Shown one piece after another: positions 1 to 5,043 of a stretch of DNA of 5,043 bases. The stretch spans positions 2,116 through 7,158 of the forward strand of contig DAEV01000071.1 in the NCBI GenBank assembly GCA_002509495.1. Reading direction: 5' to 3'. The position numbers and the translations under genes were made by a program. Under the pieces are notes generated by a model. It did not search any database, was not told the origin of the DNA, and was given only the letters and a program-made list of their open reading frames with translations. Every line of letters begins with the position of its first letter. The stretch's first letter is position 1. The DNA comes from Methanolinea sp. UBA473 (GTDB taxonomy: Archaea > Halobacteriota > Methanomicrobia > Methanomicrobiales > Methanospirillaceae).

Positions 1-435
1 CCCTATACCCCGGGTGTCCCCCTTTTCCTTGCACTGCGTGAGGCATGCCTCATCCTCGAGGAGGAAGGGCTTGCAGGCCGGATCGCGAGGCATCACCGGA
101 TGGCCGACTCGATCAGGGCGGCGGCCGGGGCATGGGGACTGACACTGTTCCCCCGTCTGGACGTCGATCATGCCTATTCCAATACTGCAACCGCGATCTC
201 CCTTCCGACAGGTATCACGGACTCCGAGTTTCGCGGGACGATCAAGAAGATTGGGATTGAGATTGCCGGTGGTCAGGACCATCTGAAGGGGAAGATCTTC
301 CGGATCGGGAGCATGGGTGCCGTTGGGGCCCCGGAGATCCTGGCCACTGTCGCAGCCGTCCAGTTCGCCCTCAAAAAGCACGGATATACGTTGAAGGGCG
401 ACGGGGTGATGGCGGCCGCAGAGGTGCTCGGATGA
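1..435 (+). CDS. Class V PLP-dependent aminotransferase, C-terminal part (5' end outside window)
   Basis: This is the last 144 codons of a fold-type I, class V aminotransferase of the alanine-glyoxylate / serine-pyruvate / aspartate group. The reading frame is open from base 1, and family members are about 380 residues, so the N-terminal two-thirds, including the PLP-binding lysine, lies upstream of the window. Visible family marks are the YTPGVPLFLALREA segment at the start, the C-terminal small domain, and the FRIGSMG motif (fragment residues 100-106), whose Arg is expected to bind the substrate carboxylate. Most relatives have GHMG here, so the Ser is a small deviation. From memory, the Methanocaldococcus homologue MJ0959 is a broad-specificity enzyme implicated in phosphoserine formation, but the substrate here cannot be read from the sequence. 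The stop codon overlaps the ribC start by 4 bases (ATGA), which suggests translational coupling. The family is clear and the substrate is unknown. Confidence 0.88.
   Translation, partial: PYTPGVPLFLALREACLILEEEGLAGRIARHHRMADSIRAAAGAWGLTLFPRLDVDHAYSNTATAISLPTGITDSEFRGTIKKIGIEIAGGQDHLKGKIFRIGSMGAVGAPEILATVAAVQFALKKHGYTLKGDGVMAAAEVLG
421..426 (+). promoter_or_regulatory. Ribosome binding site of ribC
   Basis: GAGGTG lies inside the 3' end of the upstream aminotransferase gene, 5 bases before the ribC ATG at 432. It is a good match to the archaeal Shine-Dalgarno core GGAGGTGA. It supports the ATG at 432 as the true start, so ribC can be initiated independently or by coupling through the ATGA overlap. 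Confidence 0.7.
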
Positions 436-893
436 AGGTGGGGGTCGTCGACACCACCTTTGCCCGGGTGAACATGGGCAGCATTGCCGTCGATGAGCTG
501 AAGAAACATGCCAGCGTGAGTATTGAACGGGTGACCGTCCCCGGCATCAAGGACCTGCCGGTTGCCTGCAAGAAACTGATCGAGGAGAGGGGGTGCGACA
601 TCGTGATGGCTCTCGGGATGCCCGGGGGACAGGAAAAGGACAGGATGTGTGCTCACGAGGCTTCGATGGGCCTGATCACCTGTCAGCTCATGACCAACAC
701 CCACGTCATCGAGGTTTTCGTCCACGAAGACGAGGCAAAGGACGACCGGGAGCTTGCGTGGCTTGCCGAGCAGCGGGCGCGTGAGCATGCGGTCAATGCG
801 GTGAAACTGATCCTGCACCCCAGGGACCTTGAAAGGGAGGCCGGGTCAGGGCTCCGGCAGGGATTTCCGGATGCGGGGCCTGCCCGCCGGTGA
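432..893 (+). CDS. ribC: Riboflavin synthase, archaeal type
   Basis: The product (153 aa, cytoplasmic) dismutates two molecules of 6,7-dimethyl-8-ribityllumazine to riboflavin plus the pyrimidinedione that is recycled (EC 2.5.1.9). It belongs to the archaeal family typified by Methanocaldococcus MJ1184, which is related to lumazine synthase and unrelated to bacterial RibE. Visible motifs are VDTTFARVNM (6-15), TVPGIKDLPVACKKL (35-49), ALGMPG (60-65), KDRMCAHEAS (69-78), the LMTNTHVIEVFVHEDEAKDD stretch (86-105), and the C-terminal GLRQGFPDAGPAR (140-152). These match the family end to end and the length is normal, so the gene appears intact. The start at 432 is fixed by the GAGGTG site and by the VGVVDTTF strand beginning at residue 3. 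It overlaps the upstream aminotransferase by 4 bases, and ribH follows 51 bases later, giving the last two riboflavin steps side by side. Confidence 0.97.
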   Translation: MKVGVVDTTFARVNMGSIAVDELKKHASVSIERVTVPGIKDLPVACKKLIEERGCDIVMALGMPGGQEKDRMCAHEASMGLITCQLMTNTHVIEVFVHEDEAKDDRELAWLAEQRAREHAVNAVKLILHPRDLEREAGSGLRQGFPDAGPARR

Positions 894-903
894 AGGCCCG
901 GGG

Positions 904-915
904 TTTATGAATAAT
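904..915 (+). promoter_or_regulatory. Possible weak TATA-like element upstream of ribH
   Basis: The AT-rich stretch TTTATGAATAAT sits in the 51-base gap between ribC and ribH and resembles an archaeal TATA box. A start about 25 bases downstream would leave a leader of only about 10 bases that just includes the ribH ribosome binding site. It may instead be ordinary spacer in a read-through transcript. This is inference only. Confidence 0.25.
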
Positions 916-934
916 CAGCGAAGAGATCAATACA

Positions 935-940
935 GAGGGA
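935..940 (+). promoter_or_regulatory. Ribosome binding site of ribH
   Basis: GAGGGA, within the purine run GAGGGAGAG, ends 4 bases before the ATG at 945 and supports that start. An upstream ATG at 907 is in a different frame and is not used for ribH. Confidence 0.65.
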
Positions 941-944
941 GAGT

Positions 945-1352
945 ATGCCGATAAAACTGGGATTCGTGGTCTCGGAGTTCAACCGGGACATCACCTACAT
1001 GATGGAAGTGGAAGGGAGGGAACATGCCGCATTCCTCGGTGCCGATGTGACCGAGTGCGTGTACGTTCCCGGGGCCTACGACATGCCTCTTGCCATCAAG
1101 AGAATGCTGAAGCGCGGGAAGGTCGATGCTGTGGTGACCATCGGGTGCGTCATCGAAGGCGCTACCCAGCACGACGAGATCGTGGTGCAGCATGCGGCAC
1201 GGAAGATCATCGACCTGTCGCTCGAGTTCGACAAGCCCGTGAGCCTTGGGATATCAGGCCCGGGAATGACAAGACTCGAAGCCAACGAGCGTATCGATTA
1301 CGCCCGCAGGGCAGTTGAGTCCGCAGTAAAGATGGTCCAGCGATCGAAATGA
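945..1352 (+). CDS. ribH: 6,7-dimethyl-8-ribityllumazine synthase
   Basis: The product (135 aa) condenses 5-amino-6-ribitylaminouracil with 3,4-dihydroxy-2-butanone 4-phosphate to form 6,7-dimethyl-8-ribityllumazine (EC 2.5.1.78), the substrate of RibC encoded just upstream. The family fold is shown in order by FVVSEFNRDIT (7-17), which binds the ring; the VPGAYDMPLA loop (41-50); GCVIEGATQHDEI (67-79), with the phosphate-binding GAT and the likely catalytic His76; and LGISGPGMTRLEA (101-113). The NRDITYMM and ISGPGMTRL variants are typical of methanogen homologues such as MJ0303. The length is slightly short but normal for archaea. Family enzymes assemble as pentamers, often as larger hollow shells; nothing in the sequence shows which form applies here. 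Its TGA overlaps the ATG of the next aminotransferase gene by 4 bases. Confidence 0.97.
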   Translation: MPIKLGFVVSEFNRDITYMMEVEGREHAAFLGADVTECVYVPGAYDMPLAIKRMLKRGKVDAVVTIGCVIEGATQHDEIVVQHAARKIIDLSLEFDKPVSLGISGPGMTRLEANERIDYARRAVESAVKMVQRSK

Positions 1353-2485
1353 GGGAGCTCTCACGAAAGGTGGCGGGTATCGCAGCCTCAGCCACCATCG
1401 AGATCTCCAACCGGGCAAAAGAGATGGAGAGGAAAGGGATCCCCGTGATCAGTCTCTCCATCGGGGAACCGGACTTCGATACCCCGCAGCATATCAAGCA
1501 AGCCTGTATCGAAGCACTCCTTCGCGGAGAGACCCACTACGCACCGAGCAATGGCATTCCCGAACTCCTGGCCGCCATCGCGAAAAAGATCGTCCGTGAG
1601 AACGGATTCCCCTGCATCCCCGAACAGGTGATGGTAACCTGCGGGGCGAAGGACGCGATCTACGATGCAATGGAGGCGGTGCTCAATCCCGGCGAGGAGG
1701 TCTTGATCCTTGACCCGGCCTGGGTCTCTTATGAACCGTGTGTCCAAATCGCCGGGGGGAGACCTGTCCACCACAAGCTCAACGAAAAGACCTTCCAACT
1801 CGACGACTCAGTGCTTGAAAGGCTAACCTCTCGGACAAAGATGGTGGTAGTGAACTCGCCGTCCAACCCGTCAGGTGCAATCCTCGATCCAAGGTCCATG
1901 AACCTTCTCGCAGATATCTGCCAGGACTACGACCTTTTCGCTCTCTCGGATGAGATCTACGAGAAGCTTATCTTTGGAAAGAAGCATGTCTCGCTCGCGT
2001 CGATCGGGGACATGGCGGAAAGGACCATCACGGTAAACGGTTTTTCAAAGGCCTATGCGATGACAGGATGGCGCCTGGGATACGCGGTTGCGCCTCTGGC
2101 GATCCTCCGCCAGATGTCCAAGATACAGCAGCATTCCGTCAGCCACCCCGCCACCTTTGCGATGTTCGGAGGGCTTGCCGCCCTCAATGGGGACCAGTCC
2201 TGCGTCGAGGCGATGAGGAGGGAGTTCCAGAAGCGCCGCGACTACATCATCCAGGAACTAACTCTTATGGGCTTCTCCCTGGCACCCGCGGAAGGGGCAT
2301 TCTATGCCTACGTGAAGGTGGAAGGAGACGATCTCGAGATCGCACGCCGCTGGCTGGAGGAGGCTCACGTGGCGGTGACGCCCGGATCAGCCTTCCATAC
2401 GCCCGGATGGGAGAGGATCTCCTACGCGGCATCCATGGATAAGCTGGAGGATGCAGTGTCCCGCATCCGCCGATGCAAGGCCTGA
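1349..2485 (+). CDS. Class I/II PLP-dependent aminotransferase (aspartate aminotransferase-like)
   Basis: This is a complete 378-residue fold-type I aminotransferase of the aspartate/aromatic (subgroup I-gamma) kind. The N-terminal segment ISLSIGEPDFDTP (34-46) and the THYAPSNGIPELLAAI region (62-77) are typical. PLP-site residues can be placed as Asn173 in NSPSNPSGA, Asp201 and Tyr204 in SDEIYEKL, the Schiff-base Lys234 in NGFSKAYAMTGWRLGY, and phosphate-binding Arg242. Arg356 in WERISYA is the expected binder of the substrate alpha-carboxylate. No key residue is missing. Substrate choice (aspartate, aromatic or alanine) cannot be decided from motifs alone. The ATG at 1349 overlaps the ribH stop (ATGA) and has no strong Shine-Dalgarno of its own, so translation probably depends on re-initiation after ribH. 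It is the last gene of the cluster; a pyrimidine tract and then a new promoter follow. Confidence 0.94.
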   Translation: MRELSRKVAGIAASATIEISNRAKEMERKGIPVISLSIGEPDFDTPQHIKQACIEALLRGETHYAPSNGIPELLAAIAKKIVRENGFPCIPEQVMVTCGAKDAIYDAMEAVLNPGEEVLILDPAWVSYEPCVQIAGGRPVHHKLNEKTFQLDDSVLERLTSRTKMVVVNSPSNPSGAILDPRSMNLLADICQDYDLFALSDEIYEKLIFGKKHVSLASIGDMAERTITVNGFSKAYAMTGWRLGYAVAPLAILRQMSKIQQHSVSHPATFAMFGGLAALNGDQSCVEAMRREFQKRRDYIIQELTLMGFSLAPAEGAFYAYVKVEGDDLEIARRWLEEAHVAVTPGSAFHTPGWERISYAASMDKLEDAVSRIRRCKA

Positions 2486-2497
2486 GACCGACACCAG

Positions 2498-2512
2498 TTT
2501 CCCCTTTTCCCC
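2498..2512 (+). terminator. Possible pyrimidine-rich terminator after the rib/aminotransferase cluster
   Basis: A run of T and C (TTTCCCCTTTTCCCC) begins 13 bases after the aminotransferase stop. Archaeal RNA polymerase often terminates at T-rich tracts without a stable hairpin, and none is evident here. The tract has only short T runs, so this is a weak call supported mainly by its position between a gene end and a new promoter. Confidence 0.3.
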
Positions 2513-2514
2513 GG

Positions 2515-2526
2515 ATTATAATAAAG
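2515..2526 (+). promoter_or_regulatory. Likely TATA box of the acetolactate decarboxylase gene
   Basis: ATTATAATAAAG is the only strongly AT-rich stretch in the 89-base intergenic region, which is otherwise GC-rich. Archaeal transcription usually starts about 25 bases downstream of the box, here near 2545-2550. That leaves a leader of roughly 25-30 bases containing the ribosome binding site at 2563. The position argues for a transcription unit separate from the rib cluster. Confidence 0.55.
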
Positions 2527-2562
2527 AAACCCTGATGCGTTCAGCCGTAAGACCTTATTCCA

Positions 2563-2570
2563 GGAAGTGA
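2563..2570 (+). promoter_or_regulatory. Ribosome binding site deciding the GTG start of budA
   Basis: GGAAGTGA matches the archaeal consensus GGAGGTGA at 7 of 8 bases and ends 4 bases before the GTG at 2575. This supports GTG 2575 over the in-frame GTG at 2593 and ATG at 2599, which lie 22 or more bases downstream of the site and would remove the basic residues ahead of the membrane segment. Confidence 0.65.
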
Positions 2571-2574
2571 CAGG

Positions 2575-3405
2575 GTGAAAGAGCGACATCTCGTGATCAT
2601 GGCAGGCGTGATCCTCTTTCTGGTTGGAATGGCAACAGGAATGGTCCTTGGCGGATTCCAAAAGGTCCAGGACCCGGACAGGGTGAACCATGAGGACAGG
2701 GAATCCCTTTACCAGGTTTCCACGATCGACTCCCTGATGCAGGGGGCATATGAGGGAACCATATCGATCGGGGAATTGAAACAATTCGGGGACTTCGGGA
2801 TCTCCACCCTGGATAATCTTGACGGGGAGATGGTGGCCTTGGACGGGAACTATTACCAGGTGAAAGCGGATGGGAGGATTGTTCTTCTTAAAGACGATGC
2901 GACAGTCCCGTTCGGATCGGTCACTTATTTTGACACCGACAAGGAGATCCTGCTTTCCAGGACTGAAAATTTAAGTGAATTCTCTGCCCTGGTGGAATCA
3001 GGACTCCCGTCCAGGAACCTCTTCTATGCGATGAAGATCCACGGGTTATTCCCGTACGTGAAGACCAGGAGCATTCCCGCCCAGGAAAAGCCCTATCCGA
3101 GGTTGATTGATGCATCGGCCAACCAGTCGGTCTTCGAATTTCGGAATACCACGGGGACCCTGGCGGGATTCTGGACCCCGGATCTCGCCCGGGGACTGAA
3201 CATACCTGGTTTCCATCTCCATTATCTGACGGATGACCGCACGGGGGGAGGCCATGTACTGGAGTTATCCCTGGAGAATGTCTCCGTGGAACTGGACGAG
3301 ACCCCGGGGTTCGTAATGGCATTGCCGACGTCCGGTAGTTTTACCGACGTGAATCTTTCCGGAGACCTGGGGAGCGAACTCGCAATCGTGGAACAGGGAC
3401 AATGA
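2575..3405 (+). CDS. budA: Alpha-acetolactate decarboxylase with N-terminal membrane/export segment
   Basis: The product (276 aa) is predicted to decarboxylate (S)-2-acetolactate to (R)-acetoin (EC 4.1.1.5). Family motifs run the full length: STIDSLMQGAYEG (49-61), FGDFGISTLDNLDGEM (71-86), TRSIPAQEKPYP (164-175), and the zinc site PGFHLHYLTDDRTGGGH (211-227). Compared from memory with the Brevibacillus brevis enzyme, its zinc ligands His194, His196 and His207 and its Glu65, Arg145 and Glu253 correspond to His214, His216, His227, Glu85, Arg165 and Glu273 here. The offset is a constant 20, so the active site looks complete. Residues 7-27 form one uncharged hydrophobic stretch after Lys2 and Arg4, which is a signal peptide or membrane anchor. 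There is no lipobox Cys. The bulk of the protein would then face outside. It has its own promoter-like element. No acetolactate synthase or butanediol dehydrogenase gene lies in the window, so its metabolic role here is open. Confidence 0.93.
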   Translation: MKERHLVIMAGVILFLVGMATGMVLGGFQKVQDPDRVNHEDRESLYQVSTIDSLMQGAYEGTISIGELKQFGDFGISTLDNLDGEMVALDGNYYQVKADGRIVLLKDDATVPFGSVTYFDTDKEILLSRTENLSEFSALVESGLPSRNLFYAMKIHGLFPYVKTRSIPAQEKPYPRLIDASANQSVFEFRNTTGTLAGFWTPDLARGLNIPGFHLHYLTDDRTGGGHVLELSLENVSVELDETPGFVMALPTSGSFTDVNLSGDLGSELAIVEQGQ

Positions 3406-3582
3406 ACGGAGACATGAGCTCTATCGTACGGGCGATCATATCGAAAGCTATTTGGGGGATGGGACGACGAGCAGATCTGGGCAGATTTGAAGTAACGAGT
3501 GGGGCGTTTTTGGAAATACCCCGAATGCATGGGTTAATCGAACAGGAACCCGGGATGCGCCAACGCTTATGGGGGAAACCGG
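3406..3582. other. Intergenic region between budA and corA
   Basis: This stretch of 177 bases has no convincing gene. An open frame starts at the ATG overlapping the budA stop (3402), but it runs about 190 bases into corA in another frame, and its second half has the Arg/Gly-rich look of a shadow translation. The region contains two tandem 10-base units, GCAGATCTGG and GCAGATTTGA (3471-3490), and a weak AT-rich element TTTTTGGAAATA (3507-3518). That element could be the end of the budA transcript or a poor TATA box for corA. Neither is firm. Confidence 0.5.
3507..3518 (+). promoter_or_regulatory. Weak candidate TATA element or T-tract terminator before corA
   Basis: TTTTTGGAAATA is the most AT-rich part of the budA-corA gap. 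As a TATA box it would place transcription start near 3538 and leave a corA leader of about 45 bases. As a T5 tract it could instead end the budA transcript. The sequence does not decide between the two. Confidence 0.25.
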
Positions 3583-4515
3583 ATGATCACTATCTACAAG
3601 GGATCCACGGAAGGACTGGAGCAGCTCACTGCCTACGAGGATGGGGCCTGGGTGAACGTGGTCAACCCGAGCCCTCAGGAGATCGAGGAGCTGGTCTCGC
3701 TGTTCGGCATCCCGTCAGATTTCCTCACCGACCCGCTGGACGCGGACGAACGGGCCCGTATCGAGCGGGATGAGGGAAGTACCCTCATTCTCCTCCGCAC
3801 GCCGAGAAAAGAGCCGCCCGATACCGATGTCCCTTATGCCACACTTCCTGTGGGGATCATTATCACCCATTCCCTGCTGATCACGGTATCCTTTACCGAG
3901 GTGGATGTCGTCCGGGAATTCCTATCCGGGAAGGTGAAACACTTCTCCACCAGGGACCAGACCCGCTTCGTGCTTCTGCTCTTTTTCCGGACGTCGCTCC
4001 TGTTCCTGAGGTACCTGAAAGAGATCAACCGGATGACGACTGCCGTGGAACGCTCCCTCTACAGGGCATTGAAGAACGAGAACCTCATCCGGCTGCTGAA
4101 TATGGAAAAGAGCCTGGTCTTCTTCGTGACATCGCTCCGATCCAATGCCCTGATGATGGAGAAGTTCAACACTTCGGGGTGCCTCCGAATGACCGAGGAG
4201 GACAGGGACATCTTCGATGAGATGATCGTCGAGAACAGGCAGGCTATAGAGATGGCCAACATCTACAGCAGCATTCTTTCCGATATGATGGATGCGTTCG
4301 CCTCTGTCATCTCCAATAATCTGAACGTGGTACTGAAGCTCCTGACCACAGTGACAATCATTCTTATGATACCCACCCTGGTTGCCAGTATCTACGGGAT
4401 GAACGTGGAGCTCCCCTATCAGCATACTCCCTATGCATTCCTGGTCACAGTTGCCATTTCCCTGGCCTTGTCCGCGGTAGGGATCCTCATCTTCTGGAGG
4501 AAGGAGTTCTTCTGA
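3583..4515 (+). CDS. corA: CorA-family magnesium/divalent cation transporter
   Basis: The product (310 aa) is an inner-membrane cation channel of the 2-TM-GxN family, which forms pentamers that let Mg2+ (or Co2+/Ni2+ in some members) into the cell. The N-terminal cytoplasmic alpha/beta domain spans about 1-120, with the typical GAWVNVVNPSPQEIEEL start (21-37) and a DERARIERDEG segment (55-65). A long helical stalk covers about 125-250. TM1 lies at about 253-271 and ends in the signature YGMN (271-274), where Gly-Met-Asn forms the selectivity filter. TM2 lies at about 284-304, followed by the basic tail WRKEFF. The length and order are normal, so the gene appears intact. The ATG at 3583 has only a weak GGGGGAAA purine run before it, but GAWVNV at the expected distance supports this start. 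No metal-sensing RNA element is recognisable upstream. The exact transported ion is not determinable here. Confidence 0.95.
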   Translation: MITIYKGSTEGLEQLTAYEDGAWVNVVNPSPQEIEELVSLFGIPSDFLTDPLDADERARIERDEGSTLILLRTPRKEPPDTDVPYATLPVGIIITHSLLITVSFTEVDVVREFLSGKVKHFSTRDQTRFVLLLFFRTSLLFLRYLKEINRMTTAVERSLYRALKNENLIRLLNMEKSLVFFVTSLRSNALMMEKFNTSGCLRMTEEDRDIFDEMIVENRQAIEMANIYSSILSDMMDAFASVISNNLNVVLKLLTTVTIILMIPTLVASIYGMNVELPYQHTPYAFLVTVAISLALSAVGILIFWRKEFF

Positions 4516-4552
4516 TCAAGCTGGGGCATTGGTGAGGGGAGAGGACCGTACC

Positions 4553-4557
4553 TTTTT
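4553..4557 (+). terminator. Possible T-tract terminator after corA
   Basis: A run of five T residues lies 37 bases after the corA stop and before the AT-rich promoter/operator region of the next gene. Archaeal termination often uses such tracts, but five Ts is a minimal signal and no hairpin precedes it. Confidence 0.3.
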
Positions 4558-4584
4558 CGGATGCATGGAAGATAGGGGTATGTT

Positions 4585-4594
4585 CAAATAATTT
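4585..4594 (+). promoter_or_regulatory. Candidate TATA box for the regulator gene
   Basis: CAAATAATTT is centred about 26 bases before the TTG at 4616, the distance expected between an archaeal TATA box and the transcription start. That would make the regulator mRNA leaderless or nearly so, in agreement with the lack of a Shine-Dalgarno before the TTG. The ATAATATAT at 4610-4616 region is a competing candidate, but it would start transcription after the only usable start codon. Confidence 0.35.
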
Positions 4595-4631
4595 GTTCAC
4601 AAAGTTCATAATATATTGAACTATCCGAACA
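4594..4631. promoter_or_regulatory. Nested inverted repeat, candidate operator of the downstream GbsR/MarR-type regulator
   Basis: Two inverted-repeat pairs share one centre between bases 4612 and 4613. The inner pair is AGTTCA (4603-4608) with TGAACT (4617-4622). The outer pair is TGTTC (4594-4598) with GAACA (4627-4631). The half-sites on each arm start 9 bases apart. Over the 38 bases, 14 of 19 symmetric positions pair. A further TGTTCA copy lies just upstream at 4581-4586. The dyad overlaps the AT-rich core ATAATATAT and the putative TTG start of the regulator. This is the arrangement expected of an operator for a dimeric winged-helix protein that represses its own gene. The repeat is seen directly; binding by the neighbouring regulator is inference. 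Confidence 0.6.
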
Positions 4632-5043
4632 ATCCTGCCAGCGACCCGATCGGGGAAGAGGACCTATTCATCGAGAAATTTGCGGCTATCTTTGAGAATT
4701 ATTCCGCCTACCCAAGGGTCGCCGGGCGGATATTCGGGTATCTCCTCATATGCGACCCCCCGTACCAGACACCGGGGAAGCTCGTGATCCGGCTCGGGGT
4801 CTCCAAGAGCACCGTAAGCGGCATGATGCGACTCCTAACCCAGACAGGCATGATCGAAGAGTTCTTCCTCCCCGGAGCCCGTTCCAGGAACTACCGGGTC
4901 AGGGTGGAGGGCTGGGAGGATCTCTTCATGAAACAACTGCAGGGTCTTTCCATGGTCCGCGATGTGCTCGGGGAAGGGAGAATATTGATGAAAGAAAAGG
5001 ATCCCGGACTGGTCGCAAGAATCGATAAACTCGATTCACTCTA
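4616..5043 (+). CDS. GbsR/MarR-type winged-helix transcriptional regulator (3' end outside window)
   Basis: The frame is open to the window end with 142 complete codons. The segment FIEKFAAIFENYSAYPRVAGRIFGYLLICDPP (18-49) is the typical N-terminal helix pair of the GbsR-like group. A helix-turn-helix follows at about 53-76 (TPGKLVIRLGVSKSTVSGMMRLL), then a wing region around EEFFLPGARSRNYRVR (81-96), then the start of the C-terminal dimerisation helices. Family members are about 160-200 residues, so a short C-terminal part is missing. The frame has a TAA at 4589, and no ATG or GTG precedes the helix-turn-helix after it. TTG 4616 is therefore the only standard start, and it gives 17 residues before FIEKF, a normal spacing. 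No Shine-Dalgarno is seen. GbsR relatives control osmoprotectant or exporter genes; the target here is unknown, with self-regulation suggested by the inverted repeat at its start. Confidence 0.82.
   Translation, partial: MNYPNNPASDPIGEEDLFIEKFAAIFENYSAYPRVAGRIFGYLLICDPPYQTPGKLVIRLGVSKSTVSGMMRLLTQTGMIEEFFLPGARSRNYRVRVEGWEDLFMKQLQGLSMVRDVLGEGRILMKEKDPGLVARIDKLDSL

Noticed and set aside
273..818. Long reverse-strand open frame opposite ribC.
   Set aside because: It lies antisense to the class V aminotransferase end and ribC, both well supported, and has no recognisable domain. Long antisense frames are common in GC-rich DNA.
894..944. Possible flavin-responsive RNA element (FMN riboswitch) before ribH.
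   Set aside because: The gap is only 51 bases, far too short for the FMN riboswitch, and shows none of its conserved helices.
3402..3773. Open frame of 123 codons starting with an ATG that overlaps the budA stop.
   Set aside because: It runs about 190 bases into the clearly real corA gene in another frame, its second half is rich in Arg and Gly as expected for a shadow translation, it matches no family I recognise, and it lacks a ribosome binding site. The ATGA overlap with budA keeps a small doubt for the first 60 codons.
3523..4567. GATGCATGG-like words on both sides of corA (GAATGCATGG near 3523, GGATGCATGG near 4559) as possible flanking repeats of an inserted element.
   Set aside because: The match is about 10 bases around the common palindrome ATGCAT, no longer repeat extends from it, and corA shows no mobile-element features. 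Chance is sufficient.
4750..5028. Open frame of 92 codons on the + strand.
   Set aside because: It overlaps the winged-helix regulator in another frame and has a Pro/Arg/Gly-rich composition; the regulator frame has recognisable family motifs.
1..5043. CRISPR arrays, insertion sequences, tRNA or rRNA genes.
   Set aside because: No regularly spaced repeats, transposase motifs, terminal inverted repeats or tRNA-like cloverleaf sequences were seen on either strand.

Overview
The window looks like a chromosomal segment of a methanogenic archaeon, most likely of the order Methanomicrobiales. The reasons are the archaeal-type riboflavin synthase (a relative of lumazine synthase, not the bacterial RibE type), a lumazine synthase whose motifs match methanogen homologues, ATGA start/stop overlaps, purine-rich GAGG-type ribosome binding sites, AT-rich TATA-like boxes upstream of genes, and moderately high GC coding sequence. 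The genus is an inference. All supported genes lie on the + strand.

Bases 1-2485 form a tight biosynthetic cluster. It contains the 3' end of a class V PLP aminotransferase, ribC (riboflavin synthase), ribH (6,7-dimethyl-8-ribityllumazine synthase) and a complete class I PLP aminotransferase. Two junctions are 4-base ATGA overlaps and the third gap is 51 bases, so co-transcription and translational coupling are likely. RibH makes the lumazine that RibC dismutates to riboflavin, so the two central genes encode the last two steps of the pathway. The flanking aminotransferases probably serve amino acid metabolism.

Bases 2486-3405 hold a gene with its own likely promoter. It encodes an alpha-acetolactate decarboxylase (BudA/AldC family) with an N-terminal hydrophobic segment, so it is predicted to be exported or membrane-anchored. 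All the family's known zinc and catalytic residues appear to be present. This is the most unexpected gene in the window for a methanogen.

Bases 3406-4515 hold a short intergenic region and a complete CorA-type 2-TM-GxN divalent cation channel. Bases 4516-5043 hold an intergenic region and the 5' part of a GbsR/MarR-type winged-helix regulator, cut by the window end. The regulator's only plausible start is a TTG. That start lies inside a 38-base nested inverted repeat built from GTTCA/TGAAC half-sites, which is a strong candidate for an autoregulatory operator.

No RNA genes, mobile elements, CRISPR arrays or integration scars were seen. No clearly new multi-gene system is evident. The points worth follow-up are the operator, the exported acetolactate decarboxylase and the coupling of rib genes to aminotransferases.
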